A program made the translations under genes and the position numbers. 64,000 nt of DNA from CBDCYN01 sp965224205 (lineage in GTDB: Bacteria > Planctomycetota > Phycisphaerae > Phycisphaerales > Phycisphaeraceae): NCBI GenBank assembly GCA_965224205.1, contig CBDCYN010000029.1, positions 248,001-312,000 of the forward strand. Direction: 5' to 3'. Under the pieces are notes generated by a model that saw only the letters and a list, made by a program, of their open reading frames with translations, was not told where the DNA came from and made no database searches. Shown here piece by piece: positions 1 to 12,207 of this stretch (positions are counted from its first letter, which is position 1; each line of letters begins with the position of its first letter).

Positions 1-1220
1 CCGGCCTGCACCCCTATCAGGACGAGGCGGATGTACAGGGCGCCCTGCGTGTGCTTTATGAGCTGCGCATTTGGCTGGCCCAGATCGCGGGTCTCGATGA
101 GGCCTGCCTCCAACCCGCCGCCGGGGCGCATGGGGAGTACACCGCCTTAAAAGTGATCCGCGCCTACTTCCGCGACCCTGACGGCGGTAACGCCCCGGGG
201 CGGGATAAGGTCCTCGTGCCCGACACCGCCCACGGCACGAACCCGGCCAGCTGTACCCTTTGCCGCACGAACGTGGTCACGGTGCCGTCCAAGGACGGGC
301 TGGTCGACCTCGATGCCCTGCGCGGTCTTGTCGACGACCAGACCGCAGCGATGATGATTACCAACCCCAACACCGCAGGCTTGTTCGACGGGACCATCGC
401 GCAGATCGCTCAGATTCTCCACGACGCCGGGGCATTGCTTTACCTCGACGGGGCGAACATGAACGCGATCGTGGGGGTCTCTCGGCCCGGGGATTTCGGG
501 GTCGACGCGATGCACTTCAACACGCACAAGACGTTCACCACGCCCCACGGTTGCGGCGGCCCCGGCGCCGGGCCGATCGCGGTCCGCGGGTTCCTTCGCC
601 CGTACCTGCCCGTCCCGCAGGTCGAAGCCAGGCAGCGGCCCGCGGCTGGCGACGGGGATTGCCAGCAGGTGCAGTTCTATTGGGACCACCACCGGCCCAG
701 GTCCATCGGCAAGGTGCGCAGTTTCTACGGGCAGTTCGGGGTATTGCTGCGCTGCTGGGCGTACATCGCCGCGTGTGGGGCGGACGGTCTACGAGAGGTC
801 GCCCAGACCGCGGTGCTCAACGCCAATTACGTCGCGGCCAAGCTGCGCCATCGGTACGAAACGCCTTTCTTCGACCCCGACCGCCACCGGTTCTGTGCCC
901 ATGAATTCATCACAGTGCCCCAACGATTGTTGGCCCAGGGGGTAACCCTGACCGACATCGCCAAGCGCCTGATCGATTACGGCATCCATCCCCCGACGAT
1001 GCATTGGCCGGTCCACCACTGCCTGATGATCGAACCCACGGAGACCGAGAGCCTGGCCACGCTCGACCGGTTTATCGAGGTGATGCTCAAGATCGCTGAT
1101 GAGATCGAGCAGGACACCGCTTGTCTCAAAGAGGCCCCATCCCTAGCACCGGTGCGCCGGGTCGACGAGGTCGAAGCGGCGCGGCGACCGGTTCTAGCGT
1201 ACAGCGGGTCGGATGGTTAA
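1..1220 (+). CDS. gcvPB: Glycine dehydrogenase (decarboxylating) subunit 2, 5'-truncated by window edge
   Basis: This is the PLP-dependent P-protein of the glycine cleavage system, in the split form in which the beta subunit carries the cofactor lysine. The frame is open from the first bases (read from position 3), so the true start lies upstream of the window. About 405 residues are visible, near the full length of the subunit. The family signatures GLHPYQ, HGTNPAS and the PLP-lysine block THKTFTTPHG are present, followed by GGPGAGPI. At the lysine block GCGG replaces the more usual GGGG. The partner gene gcvPA would be expected immediately upstream, outside the window. The identification rests on these motifs and is firm. 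Confidence 0.95.
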   Translation, partial: GLHPYQDEADVQGALRVLYELRIWLAQIAGLDEACLQPAAGAHGEYTALKVIRAYFRDPDGGNAPGRDKVLVPDTAHGTNPASCTLCRTNVVTVPSKDGLVDLDALRGLVDDQTAAMMITNPNTAGLFDGTIAQIAQILHDAGALLYLDGANMNAIVGVSRPGDFGVDAMHFNTHKTFTTPHGCGGPGAGPIAVRGFLRPYLPVPQVEARQRPAAGDGDCQQVQFYWDHHRPRSIGKVRSFYGQFGVLLRCWAYIAACGADGLREVAQTAVLNANYVAAKLRHRYETPFFDPDRHRFCAHEFITVPQRLLAQGVTLTDIAKRLIDYGIHPPTMHWPVHHCLMIEPTETESLATLDRFIEVMLKIADEIEQDTACLKEAPSLAPVRRVDEVEAARRPVLAYSGSDG

Positions 1221-1575
1221 ATGTGTCCAAGCGTGTCGTGTGCCCAAGCACAGCGTCGGTCATAAGGGGGGGTCCGAGAATGGTTTTGCCACATCCATGA
1301 GCTACAGCGGATTTCCATCCGACATCGGACAATAATGAGGTGTTTGCCAGCCCCCGCTTACGACGACTAAGGGCATCAAGGCGAAAAGGAACCATGCGAC
1401 TCGCCCACGCGATGTTGGACCGTAGTGAGAGAGATGGGCTTCCCCAAGAAAAAGAGTTTGCCCCCGTCAGTGGAGCTCAGTCGCGGTGGACGTTCTCGAA
1501 CGCTCCGACTTCAAACTCGAAACACGCTATAATTAAGTTCTTTAACCGCAACATCGTATCCATTGGAGCCTTCTT
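1221..1575. other. Intergenic region with a candidate -10 box
   Basis: No convincing gene is seen in these 355 bases. A TATAAT hexamer sits at 1528-1533, 42 bases before the GTG of the following gene, and could be its -10 box. No good -35 hexamer is visible at the right distance. A short frame overlapping the downstream start looks like chance. Confidence 0.4.
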
Positions 1576-3471
1576 GTGAAGAAAAGACTCATGAATAGGT
1601 GGCGTCGTGCGGTTAAAGCCGCAAGCAAACCCCTTCATCTTCATCCTATGATGCAAACGACGCTCGGGCCGTGGCGGACAAGCGATCGGTCGGCTCGGTC
1701 AGATCGGGTGGTGTTCGGGATCGAGCCGCTTGAGCCACGGGTATTGCTATCGGCGACGCTTGATATTGCGACGGGGCTTCTGACGATCGAGGGCACCGAG
1801 AATAACGACGCGATCACCGTCTCTGCCGGCGGAGCACCGGGTGACGTGAGACTCCAAGGCGTGGACGGGGTCGACAACGGGACCGTGTTTTCGGGCGTCA
1901 ACGGGATCGAGATCAGCAGCCTCGGCGGCAACGACAAGATCACGATCCGCAAGAGCGTCACCGATTCCGTCGGCGAGCTGATCGGGGTGGCGGTCTCCGC
2001 CGGCTCCGGGGACGACACGATCAAGGTCGGCCACGGCAACCACATTATCGATGCCGGCGACGGCAGGAACAAAGTCACGGTCAAAGACGGCAACCACACC
2101 ATCACCGCCGGCTCCGGGGACGACACGATCAAGGCCGGCCACGGTAACCACGTCATCGATGCTGGCGACGGCCAAAACAAGGTCATCGCCAAGGACGGCA
2201 ACCACGCCATCACGACCGGCTCCGGGGACGACACGATCAAGGCCGGCCACGGCGACCACGTCATCGATGCCGGCGACGGCCAAAACAAGGTCATCGCCAA
2301 GGACGGCAACCATACCATCACCACCGGCGACGGCGACGATACCGTCAAAGTGCGCCACGGCGACAACACCATCACCACCGGCAGCGGCGACGACAAAATC
2401 AAAGCCGGGGACGGCGCTAACACCGTCGACGCCGGCGAGGGCAAGAACAAGGTCACCACCGGCAACGGCGATGACACGATCACCACCGGCGACGGCGACG
2501 ACCGCATCAACGCCGGCCACGGGGATAACACCGTCAATCCTCATGAGGGCAGTAACATCGTCTTGGCCGGCCGCGGCGACGACACGATCACTACCGGCAG
2601 CGGTGATGACACCGTCAAAGCCGGCCATGGGAACAACGTCATCGACGTCGGCGAAGGCGAAGACACCGTCATCACCGGGAACGGCGACGACACCATCACG
2701 AGCGTTAATCGCAGCGACGATGCACTGGCGGCAGGGACGGGAACCAACCTGTTCCTCGAACCCGATGACGGATTTAACATCACCTACAAGACCACCGGGC
2801 CCATGAGCCAGAAGGTTCAAAGAGCGCTGTTCGCAGCTGCGGAACGGTGGTCGCAGATCATCATCGAAGACCTGCCCGAAGAAACCGTCGACGACTTCGG
2901 GGCCGTGGACGACCTGTTGATCGACGTAACGGTCGATCATGTCGACGGGCATCGAGGGATCCTGGCATTCGCTGGTCCCGATACCTTCCGAGAGGGTTCT
3001 CACCTGCCCAGCAGCGGGTCAATCACGATCGACCGGGGCGACCAGTTCCACGGCCGGATGGTGGAGATCGCGATCCATGAAATCGCCCACGTCTTGGGCC
3101 TGGGAACGCTCTGGGATCAGCTGGGCTTGGTCGTCGGGCTAGATGAAGACGACCCGCTATTCGGGGACCCGCAATACATCGGCCCTAACGCGGTGGCCGA
3201 GTACAGCCAGCTCACGGGCCAGACCGAAACCGGTGTCCCGGTCGCCAACACCGGTGGCCCCGGCACCTTCGGGGGCCATTGGCGCGAGTCGGTTTTTGGC
3301 AACGAGCTGATGACCGGCTTCATTAACGCCGGATCGAACCTGCTAAGCCGGCTGTCGATCGCTCAGTTTGCAGACCTCGGGTACACGGTCGACCTCGACG
3401 CCGCCGACCCGTATTCATTGTCCCAGCCGTCCGACCCCGATTTCGTCCCGCGTTTTGGACCTAAGTTGTAA
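1576..3471 (+). CDS. LEPR-XLL domain protein with RTX-like repeats and an M8-type zinc protease domain
   Basis: A 631-residue secreted protein in three parts. Residues 1-60 hold a basic start and the planctomycete LEPR-XLL signature (LEPRVLLSA at 52-60), known from large exported planctomycete proteins. Residues about 135-380 are tandem acidic glycine-rich repeats of the type GSGDDTIKAGHGNHVIDAG, resembling calcium-binding hemolysin-type (RTX) repeats. Residues about 400-620 are a metalloprotease-like domain with HEIAHVLGLGTLW (zinc ligands His501 and His505, catalytic Glu502), a later GGHWRE (His568) as possible third ligand, and the ELMTGFIN and FADLGYTVD blocks typical of leishmanolysin-like bacterial proteins. 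The GTG start is chosen because it gives the basic N-terminus; an ATG lies five codons later. No dedicated secretion genes adjoin it. Function as a calcium-stabilised extracellular protease is inferred. Confidence 0.85.
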   Translation: MKKRLMNRWRRAVKAASKPLHLHPMMQTTLGPWRTSDRSARSDRVVFGIEPLEPRVLLSATLDIATGLLTIEGTENNDAITVSAGGAPGDVRLQGVDGVDNGTVFSGVNGIEISSLGGNDKITIRKSVTDSVGELIGVAVSAGSGDDTIKVGHGNHIIDAGDGRNKVTVKDGNHTITAGSGDDTIKAGHGNHVIDAGDGQNKVIAKDGNHAITTGSGDDTIKAGHGDHVIDAGDGQNKVIAKDGNHTITTGDGDDTVKVRHGDNTITTGSGDDKIKAGDGANTVDAGEGKNKVTTGNGDDTITTGDGDDRINAGHGDNTVNPHEGSNIVLAGRGDDTITTGSGDDTVKAGHGNNVIDVGEGEDTVITGNGDDTITSVNRSDDALAAGTGTNLFLEPDDGFNITYKTTGPMSQKVQRALFAAAERWSQIIIEDLPEETVDDFGAVDDLLIDVTVDHVDGHRGILAFAGPDTFREGSHLPSSGSITIDRGDQFHGRMVEIAIHEIAHVLGLGTLWDQLGLVVGLDEDDPLFGDPQYIGPNAVAEYSQLTGQTETGVPVANTGGPGTFGGHWRESVFGNELMTGFINAGSNLLSRLSIAQFADLGYTVDLDAADPYSLSQPSDPDFVPRFGPKL

Positions 3472-3694
3472 GGGCGGGCGGTCCCAGGGTTTCACTTCAA
3501 CCCTAAACCGCCGAGGGAACACGATCGCCCGGATCGACTCTAAGGAAACCGCTTGCTCACACGCACCGCTCACTCCCTCACCGTCATGCCTTGCCGGTAG
3601 GTTTTGTTGCGGGTTGAGATCCACACGGTTCTGTCCTACGCTGCTATAGCGTTAGCCTATCGGTTCGTATAAACACGCCAGGGAAGGCTCCATC

Positions 3695-6142
<2,448 letters not shown>

Positions 6143-6183
6143 AAACCCGTTAAGGATATTTATGCAGCGTGGATTTTTACAAC

Positions 6184-6257
6184 GAGCCGCGACCGTGAGG
6201 GAGCGGTCCGGGAATGAAAAATCTAACGGGCGGACCGCTCCCTTACGGTCGCGGCTC
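6184..6257. repeat. Inverted pair of REP-like repeats between topoisomerase A and B genes
   Basis: Two 27-base arms (6184-6210 and 6231-6257) face each other with a single mismatch and a 20-base loop. They can form a long hairpin in the mRNA between the two subunit genes. No T-tract follows, so it is not a standard terminator. It may stabilise or process the transcript; that is inference. Confidence 0.85.
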
Positions 6258-6271
6258 GTAAGAGTTTGACG

Positions 6272-8185
<1,914 letters not shown>

Positions 8186-8191
8186 CGTGGT

Positions 8192-8217
8192 GTAGATCCG
8201 GGCCTGCCCGGATCTAC
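8192..8217. terminator. Perfect 12-bp hairpin between convergent genes
   Basis: GTAGATCCGGGC and its exact complement are separated by a 2-base loop. It lies just after the topoisomerase B stop and before the end of the convergent HD-GYP gene. There is no T-run on either side, so any terminator role is uncertain. Confidence 0.4.
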
Positions 8218-8237
8218 TGGACTGAGCAGGCCGGGGG

Positions 8238-8267
8238 AACCCGCTTGCTGACGCACGCGGCTCGCTG
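8238..8267 (+). repeat. Degenerate REP-like repeat
   Basis: AACCCGCTTGCTGACGCACG then CGGCTCGCTG matches the REP consensus CCCGCTCCCTCACGGTCGCG with several changes. Confidence 0.6.
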
Positions 8268-8284
8268 GGGTCGACCCTGTTGAG

Positions 8285-9994
8285 TCACGCCACCTGCTGC
8301 TGCTTACGATCTTCGTCGAGTTGGATGTGGTGCTTGATCAGCTCGAAGAACGGCTCGAAATCGAGTTTCACGAAGGCGTCGGCCAGTTGCGGGTCGAATT
8401 GTTTGCCCGCACACCTGCGGATTTCTTCGAGTACTTGGCTGTGCTCCAACGCGGGCCGGTAGCTTCGGTTGGAGCTCATGGCGTCGAAAGAGTCGGCGAG
8501 GCAGATCAGACGGCCGTAGAGCGGGATGTCTTCACCAGACAGGCGGTGGGGGTACCCGCCGCCGTCCCACCGCTCGTGGTGGTAGAGCACGCCGGGGATC
8601 AGGTCCTGCATCTGGCGGATGTTGGCGAGGATGTGGGCGCCGATCTCCGGGTGGCGTTTGATCAGCTCAAACTCGTCATCGGTCAGCGGCCCGGCCTTGC
8701 ATAGCACCGCTTCGGGCACGCCGATCTTGCCCACGTCGTGCACCAAGGCTGACAGGTACACGCGTTCGGCTTCCTCGGTATCGAGGCCGATGGCGAGTGC
8801 CAGGTTCTTGGCCATCAGCGCCACGCGTTCGGAGTGGCCATGGGTATAGCTGTCCTTGGCGTCGATCGAGTGGGTCAGCGCGTGGAGCGTGCCCATGAAC
8901 ATGGTCTGCATGTCTTCGTAGAGCATCATGTTCTGGAGGAAGATCGAGATGCTGTTGGCGAGGGTGTTGCAGAGTTTGGCGTCGGCGCTGGTGATGTGCC
9001 GCCCGTCTTGTTTGTCGGCCCCGAACAGGACCCCGAACGGGACCCCGTTGCGCATCAGGGTCACCACCAGCAGATGGTCGGCGACCCGCGACAGGTGGGG
9101 GATGCCCAGCTCTTCAGTGTTTTCGATGATCAAGGGCTCGGTGGTGGCCCGTTGCTGGAGCAGGAGGATGTGCCCGAAGCGTTTGATCAGGTTCACGTCC
9201 GAGCCGACGTAGCCCGCGGTATAGATCTGCCCCGATAGGCCGTTGAGCCGCTGGTCATCGTCGACTAGCAGCAGGGCCAGCCAGCGAAGGCCGATCACCT
9301 GCTGGAGCTCGCGGCACGCATCGGTAAGGAACTGGGCGGGGGAGTGGTTGACCGCCATGTGTACGGAGAGCTTGTAGAGCAGGCTCAGCTCTTCGTAGGA
9401 ATCGCCCAGCTGCTGGCTGAGGGTGCGCAGCTCCAGGTGGCGGCGGTCGATCTCGACCGAGTCGTGGTGCATCCAATCCAGGACCCGGGCCAGGCGTTGG
9501 GCCTCGGCGCGACTCACAAGGGCTTCACGGTCGATGCGGTCTAAGACAGACGCGTGGTCGAGCTGACCGTCGTCGCAAAGCTTCTCCAGCCACGGGCTGT
9601 CGAGGATCTCACTGCTGAGGAAGAACGCGACCATCAACGGGGGATCGACCGGGACCATCCCGACACGGCGGTGACGCTGGACCCGCAGCGGCGCCAACCA
9701 AACCCCGGGCCAGATCTCTTGGGCCGTGCCCGTGGCGATGCGTAGGTTCTGGAGTTGCTTCTTTAAAGCCTCGGCGAACAGGGGCGAATCTGTGATCAAC
9801 CGTTCGATCCAGCGTGACGTGCCTTGGATCGTCGCCCACCCATCGTCGGCGACCGATGCGACCGTTACCCCAAGGGACTCGACCCGCTCGGCCAACCGGG
9901 GGTTGAGGGTCGTCTGGTTGACCGAAGCGATCACCGGGTCGTCGTGTTGTCCCTTAGGCAGATGCAAACAATCAACCCACCTTCCGATCCGCAT
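8285..9994 (-). CDS. HD-GYP domain phosphodiesterase with a GAF-like sensory region
   Basis: A 569-residue protein. The C-terminal domain is a clear HD-GYP type c-di-GMP phosphodiesterase: HDVGKIGVPEAVL, the RHPEIG helix and HHERWDGGGYP with its metal ligands and GYP-equivalent loop. The middle (about 220-370) looks like a GAF domain that follows a DSYEELSLLYKLSVHM linker helix. The first 200 residues are not recognised. The start overlaps the upstream receiver gene by 23 bases, so the two are one operon and likely translationally coupled; a later start is possible. The pair probably lowers c-di-GMP in response to a signal. The neighbouring secretion genes may be a target, which is inference. 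Confidence 0.88.
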   Translation of the reverse strand: MRIGRWVDCLHLPKGQHDDPVIASVNQTTLNPRLAERVESLGVTVASVADDGWATIQGTSRWIERLITDSPLFAEALKKQLQNLRIATGTAQEIWPGVWLAPLRVQRHRRVGMVPVDPPLMVAFFLSSEILDSPWLEKLCDDGQLDHASVLDRIDREALVSRAEAQRLARVLDWMHHDSVEIDRRHLELRTLSQQLGDSYEELSLLYKLSVHMAVNHSPAQFLTDACRELQQVIGLRWLALLLVDDDQRLNGLSGQIYTAGYVGSDVNLIKRFGHILLLQQRATTEPLIIENTEELGIPHLSRVADHLLVVTLMRNGVPFGVLFGADKQDGRHITSADAKLCNTLANSISIFLQNMMLYEDMQTMFMGTLHALTHSIDAKDSYTHGHSERVALMAKNLALAIGLDTEEAERVYLSALVHDVGKIGVPEAVLCKAGPLTDDEFELIKRHPEIGAHILANIRQMQDLIPGVLYHHERWDGGGYPHRLSGEDIPLYGRLICLADSFDAMSSNRSYRPALEHSQVLEEIRRCAGKQFDPQLADAFVKLDFEPFFELIKHHIQLDEDRKQQQVA

Positions 9995-10370
9995 GGGGGG
10001 TCACGAGTTCCTCGACCCGCACGAGCACCTCACGAGGGCTAAACGGCTTGGTGATCACGCCCGCAAGGTTGGTCAGCCGCAGGCAGTCGCCGGACAAGCT
10101 CGAGCTGCGAGCGGTGATCATCAGCACCACGACATGGCGGGTCCGTTCGTCTTCATTGAGTTTTTGGCACAGCTCAAGGCCATTGATGAAAGGCATCTGC
10201 AGATCGGTGATGACCATATCCGGGCGGTGCTCCAGGGCGGCCGCCCAGCCCTCCTGCCCGTCCTCGGCGGTGATCACCCGGTACCCGGCGCTAGTTAACC
10301 TTAGACTTAAGACGTGAAGGATGTGCGTTTCATCGTCGACGATCAAGATCAACGGTCGGTCTTGGTTCAT
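9972..10370 (-). CDS. Single-domain response regulator (receiver)
   Basis: A 132-residue CheY-like receiver with nothing attached. It has the acidic pair (VDDETH), the phospho-acceptor aspartate in MVITDLQMP, the switch residue in MITARS and the conserved lysine in ITKPFSP. ATG at 10370 is chosen; a TTG two codons upstream is also in frame. It overlaps the HD-GYP gene by 23 bases, suggesting that phosphorylation of this receiver controls, or co-varies with, the phosphodiesterase. No histidine kinase lies nearby. Confidence 0.9.
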   Translation of the reverse strand: MNQDRPLILIVDDETHILHVLSLRLTSAGYRVITAEDGQEGWAAALEHRPDMVITDLQMPFINGLELCQKLNEDERTRHVVVLMITARSSSLSGDCLRLTNLAGVITKPFSPREVLVRVEELVTPHADRKVG

Positions 10371-10848
10371 ATGCAATGATCTCCCCGAGCCAGGCAGATG
10401 GCCCTAAATTATTTTTTCGGATCAACGCCTGGCCGCGTTGATGAAAGGTCGCGGTTGCCCGTTATTCCGTGATGACCCAGGCGTTGGATCCGGAAAAATC
10501 GGACGGACCGATCGGGAGAATGTCAGCGCGGCGGTTGACGGGAAAGGGATAGGGAGGGGGGTTTGTAAGAAGAGGATTTCCAGCGCGGGGCGGCCGGCGG
10601 GGGGTGTGCCCCAATGACCGGCGCCCGGGGATCCAAGCAAATTCGGACGAACCGATAAAAGCGACAGTCGCGGATAGGCCTGCCGCTTCACACGTAGAGC
10701 TTTTTCTCAACGGGTGTACGGTGGATACAAGACCGATGCGGGTGCCTTTGGCGGTCGGCCCGTTCCCCTCACGGTCGCGGCTAGCCACGTATGCCGTATA
10801 GCCAATCAGTAAACGCTTTAGCCCAAGGGTTAATGATCAACGGCGGCG
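10371..10848. other. Intergenic region with repeats
   Basis: No gene seen. It holds an 8-bp hairpin (ATCAACGC...GCGTTGAT, 10414-10441) without a T-tract, two related stretches containing TCGGACG and ACCGAT near 10497 and 10637, and a REP-like copy at its right end. Confidence 0.4.
10757..10784 (+). repeat. REP-like repeat
   Basis: Contains CCCCTCACGGTCGCGGCTAG, a close match to the dispersed REP motif. It lies downstream of the minus-strand TPR gene. Confidence 0.7.
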
Positions 10849-12078
10849 TCATTGACCGTCATTGACCTGGGCGACGGATTCGGCGGACACCTGATCGAGC
10901 AGGGTGCGGGCGTGCTGAGCGGTCGGTTCACGGCGAAGCGCCTCGGCGTAGGCGAGGGCGGCTTCTTCGGGTCGCTTGGCTTGCTCGAGGGTGATCCCGC
11001 GCAGGATCATCGGCACGGCGCTCTTCGGGGCGTATTCCGCGGCCCGGTCGAACATCGATAGCGCCCGGTCGAGCCGGCCACGACGGTGCCACACCATCCC
11101 GGCTAGTAGGTACCCTTCATGCCGGTCACTATCCATAGCCATGACGCGGTTGGCGGCCAGCAACGCTGAGGCGGTATCGTTACTAGACCAGGCGATCTCC
11201 CCGAGGCTGATCCACGCGTCGACGTCGCTGGGGTCATGTCGGGTGAGCTTCGTGTAGATATTGCGTGCGTCGCCGCTGCGTCCGGTGGCGATGTAAGCCT
11301 TGGCCAGCGCCTTGCGCAGATCAGGGCGGTCGGCGATGGCGGTCTGGGAGCACAACTGCTCGAGGTTCAGCGAGGCGATCTCGGCCTGCCCGCTGGCCAG
11401 CTGCGCCAACGCCAGCTCTTCGAGGATCATCGCGTCATCGGGCGCTAGCAGGGCGGCTTGCTGGAAGTACTCGGCCGCCTTATCGAACTGCCGCTCCATG
11501 ACGTGCAGCTGACCCAGGGCCATGCGGATACCGGTGTCTTGATCAAAGTAGGTGGCCTTGGCCGTGAGCTTCACCATCGCCTCGTCGGCGCGGTCGAGCG
11601 CCACGAGCATCTCGGCTTGGGCGATGAGATACGCGGCGTTATCGGACACGAGTTCGTAGGCTTTTTGATAGTTGGACAGCGCCTGCTCGAACCGGCTCCA
11701 CCGCTGCTGGACCACGCCCTGGAAATAATAGGCCTCGGCCATGTCCGGGTTGATCTCGATCGCCGTGGCGAACCGTTGGTAGCTGCGCTCGAGCTGGCCC
11801 CGCTCCAAAGCGACCCGCCCGGCCAAGATGTAGAGCTGCGGGTTTTCCGGGTCGACCGATAGCGCCTCGAGGAGGGTGGCCTCGGCCCGGTCGAGGTCAC
11901 CGGTGTCGAACTGTGTCTGGGCCATCGGCAGCAGCAAGGACCCACGCATCGCCTTCCAGCGGTCGTTGGCTTCGCGGATATTCTTCTCGTGCCCGGCCTC
12001 GGACGTGCACCCGGTCCACATCCCGGCTAGCAACACCGCCCCGAAGAGCCCCATCCGCATCTTGAGTCGAAGAATCAT
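10849..12078 (-). CDS. TPR-repeat lipoprotein
   Basis: A 409-residue protein built almost wholly of tetratricopeptide repeats after a lipoprotein signal (basic MILRLKMRMG, hydrophobic segment, lipobox ending at the Cys of MWTGC). The start at 12078 is chosen over upstream in-frame codons because it gives the signal peptide and has AAGGAG nine bases before it. About eight TPR units run from residue 45 to the end. It lies 129 bases after the secretin gene on the same strand, so it may be a pilotin or assembly helper like the TPR lipoproteins of type II and IV pilus systems. That role is inferred from position; the fold call is firm. Confidence 0.85.
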   Translation of the reverse strand: MILRLKMRMGLFGAVLLAGMWTGCTSEAGHEKNIREANDRWKAMRGSLLLPMAQTQFDTGDLDRAEATLLEALSVDPENPQLYILAGRVALERGQLERSYQRFATAIEINPDMAEAYYFQGVVQQRWSRFEQALSNYQKAYELVSDNAAYLIAQAEMLVALDRADEAMVKLTAKATYFDQDTGIRMALGQLHVMERQFDKAAEYFQQAALLAPDDAMILEELALAQLASGQAEIASLNLEQLCSQTAIADRPDLRKALAKAYIATGRSGDARNIYTKLTRHDPSDVDAWISLGEIAWSSNDTASALLAANRVMAMDSDRHEGYLLAGMVWHRRGRLDRALSMFDRAAEYAPKSAVPMILRGITLEQAKRPEEAALAYAEALRREPTAQHARTLLDQVSAESVAQVNDGQ

Positions 12079-12207
12079 TGGCGTCTGCTCCTTGCCAACC
12101 CTGTGGCGTACCGTCTGAGAGTAAACCGTCAACACCAGGGGCGAGATCACCGGCCGTGGGGCGGGTGAACGGTAACCCGCGACCCACCCGCGCCGGGGCC
12201 CATCGAG

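Noticed and set aside
1990..2700. Tandem DNA repeats resembling a CRISPR array
   Set aside because: The repeats are in frame, vary at third positions and encode GSGDDTIKAGHG-type protein repeats. There are no equal spacers and no cas genes.
1747..3003. 418-codon open frame opposite the RTX repeats
   Set aside because: It mirrors the repeat DNA (strings of VVAVAG...) and has no independent features.
10414..10441. Hairpin as terminator of the TPR gene
   Set aside because: No T-tract follows on the minus strand, and the hairpin lies more than 400 bases beyond the stop.
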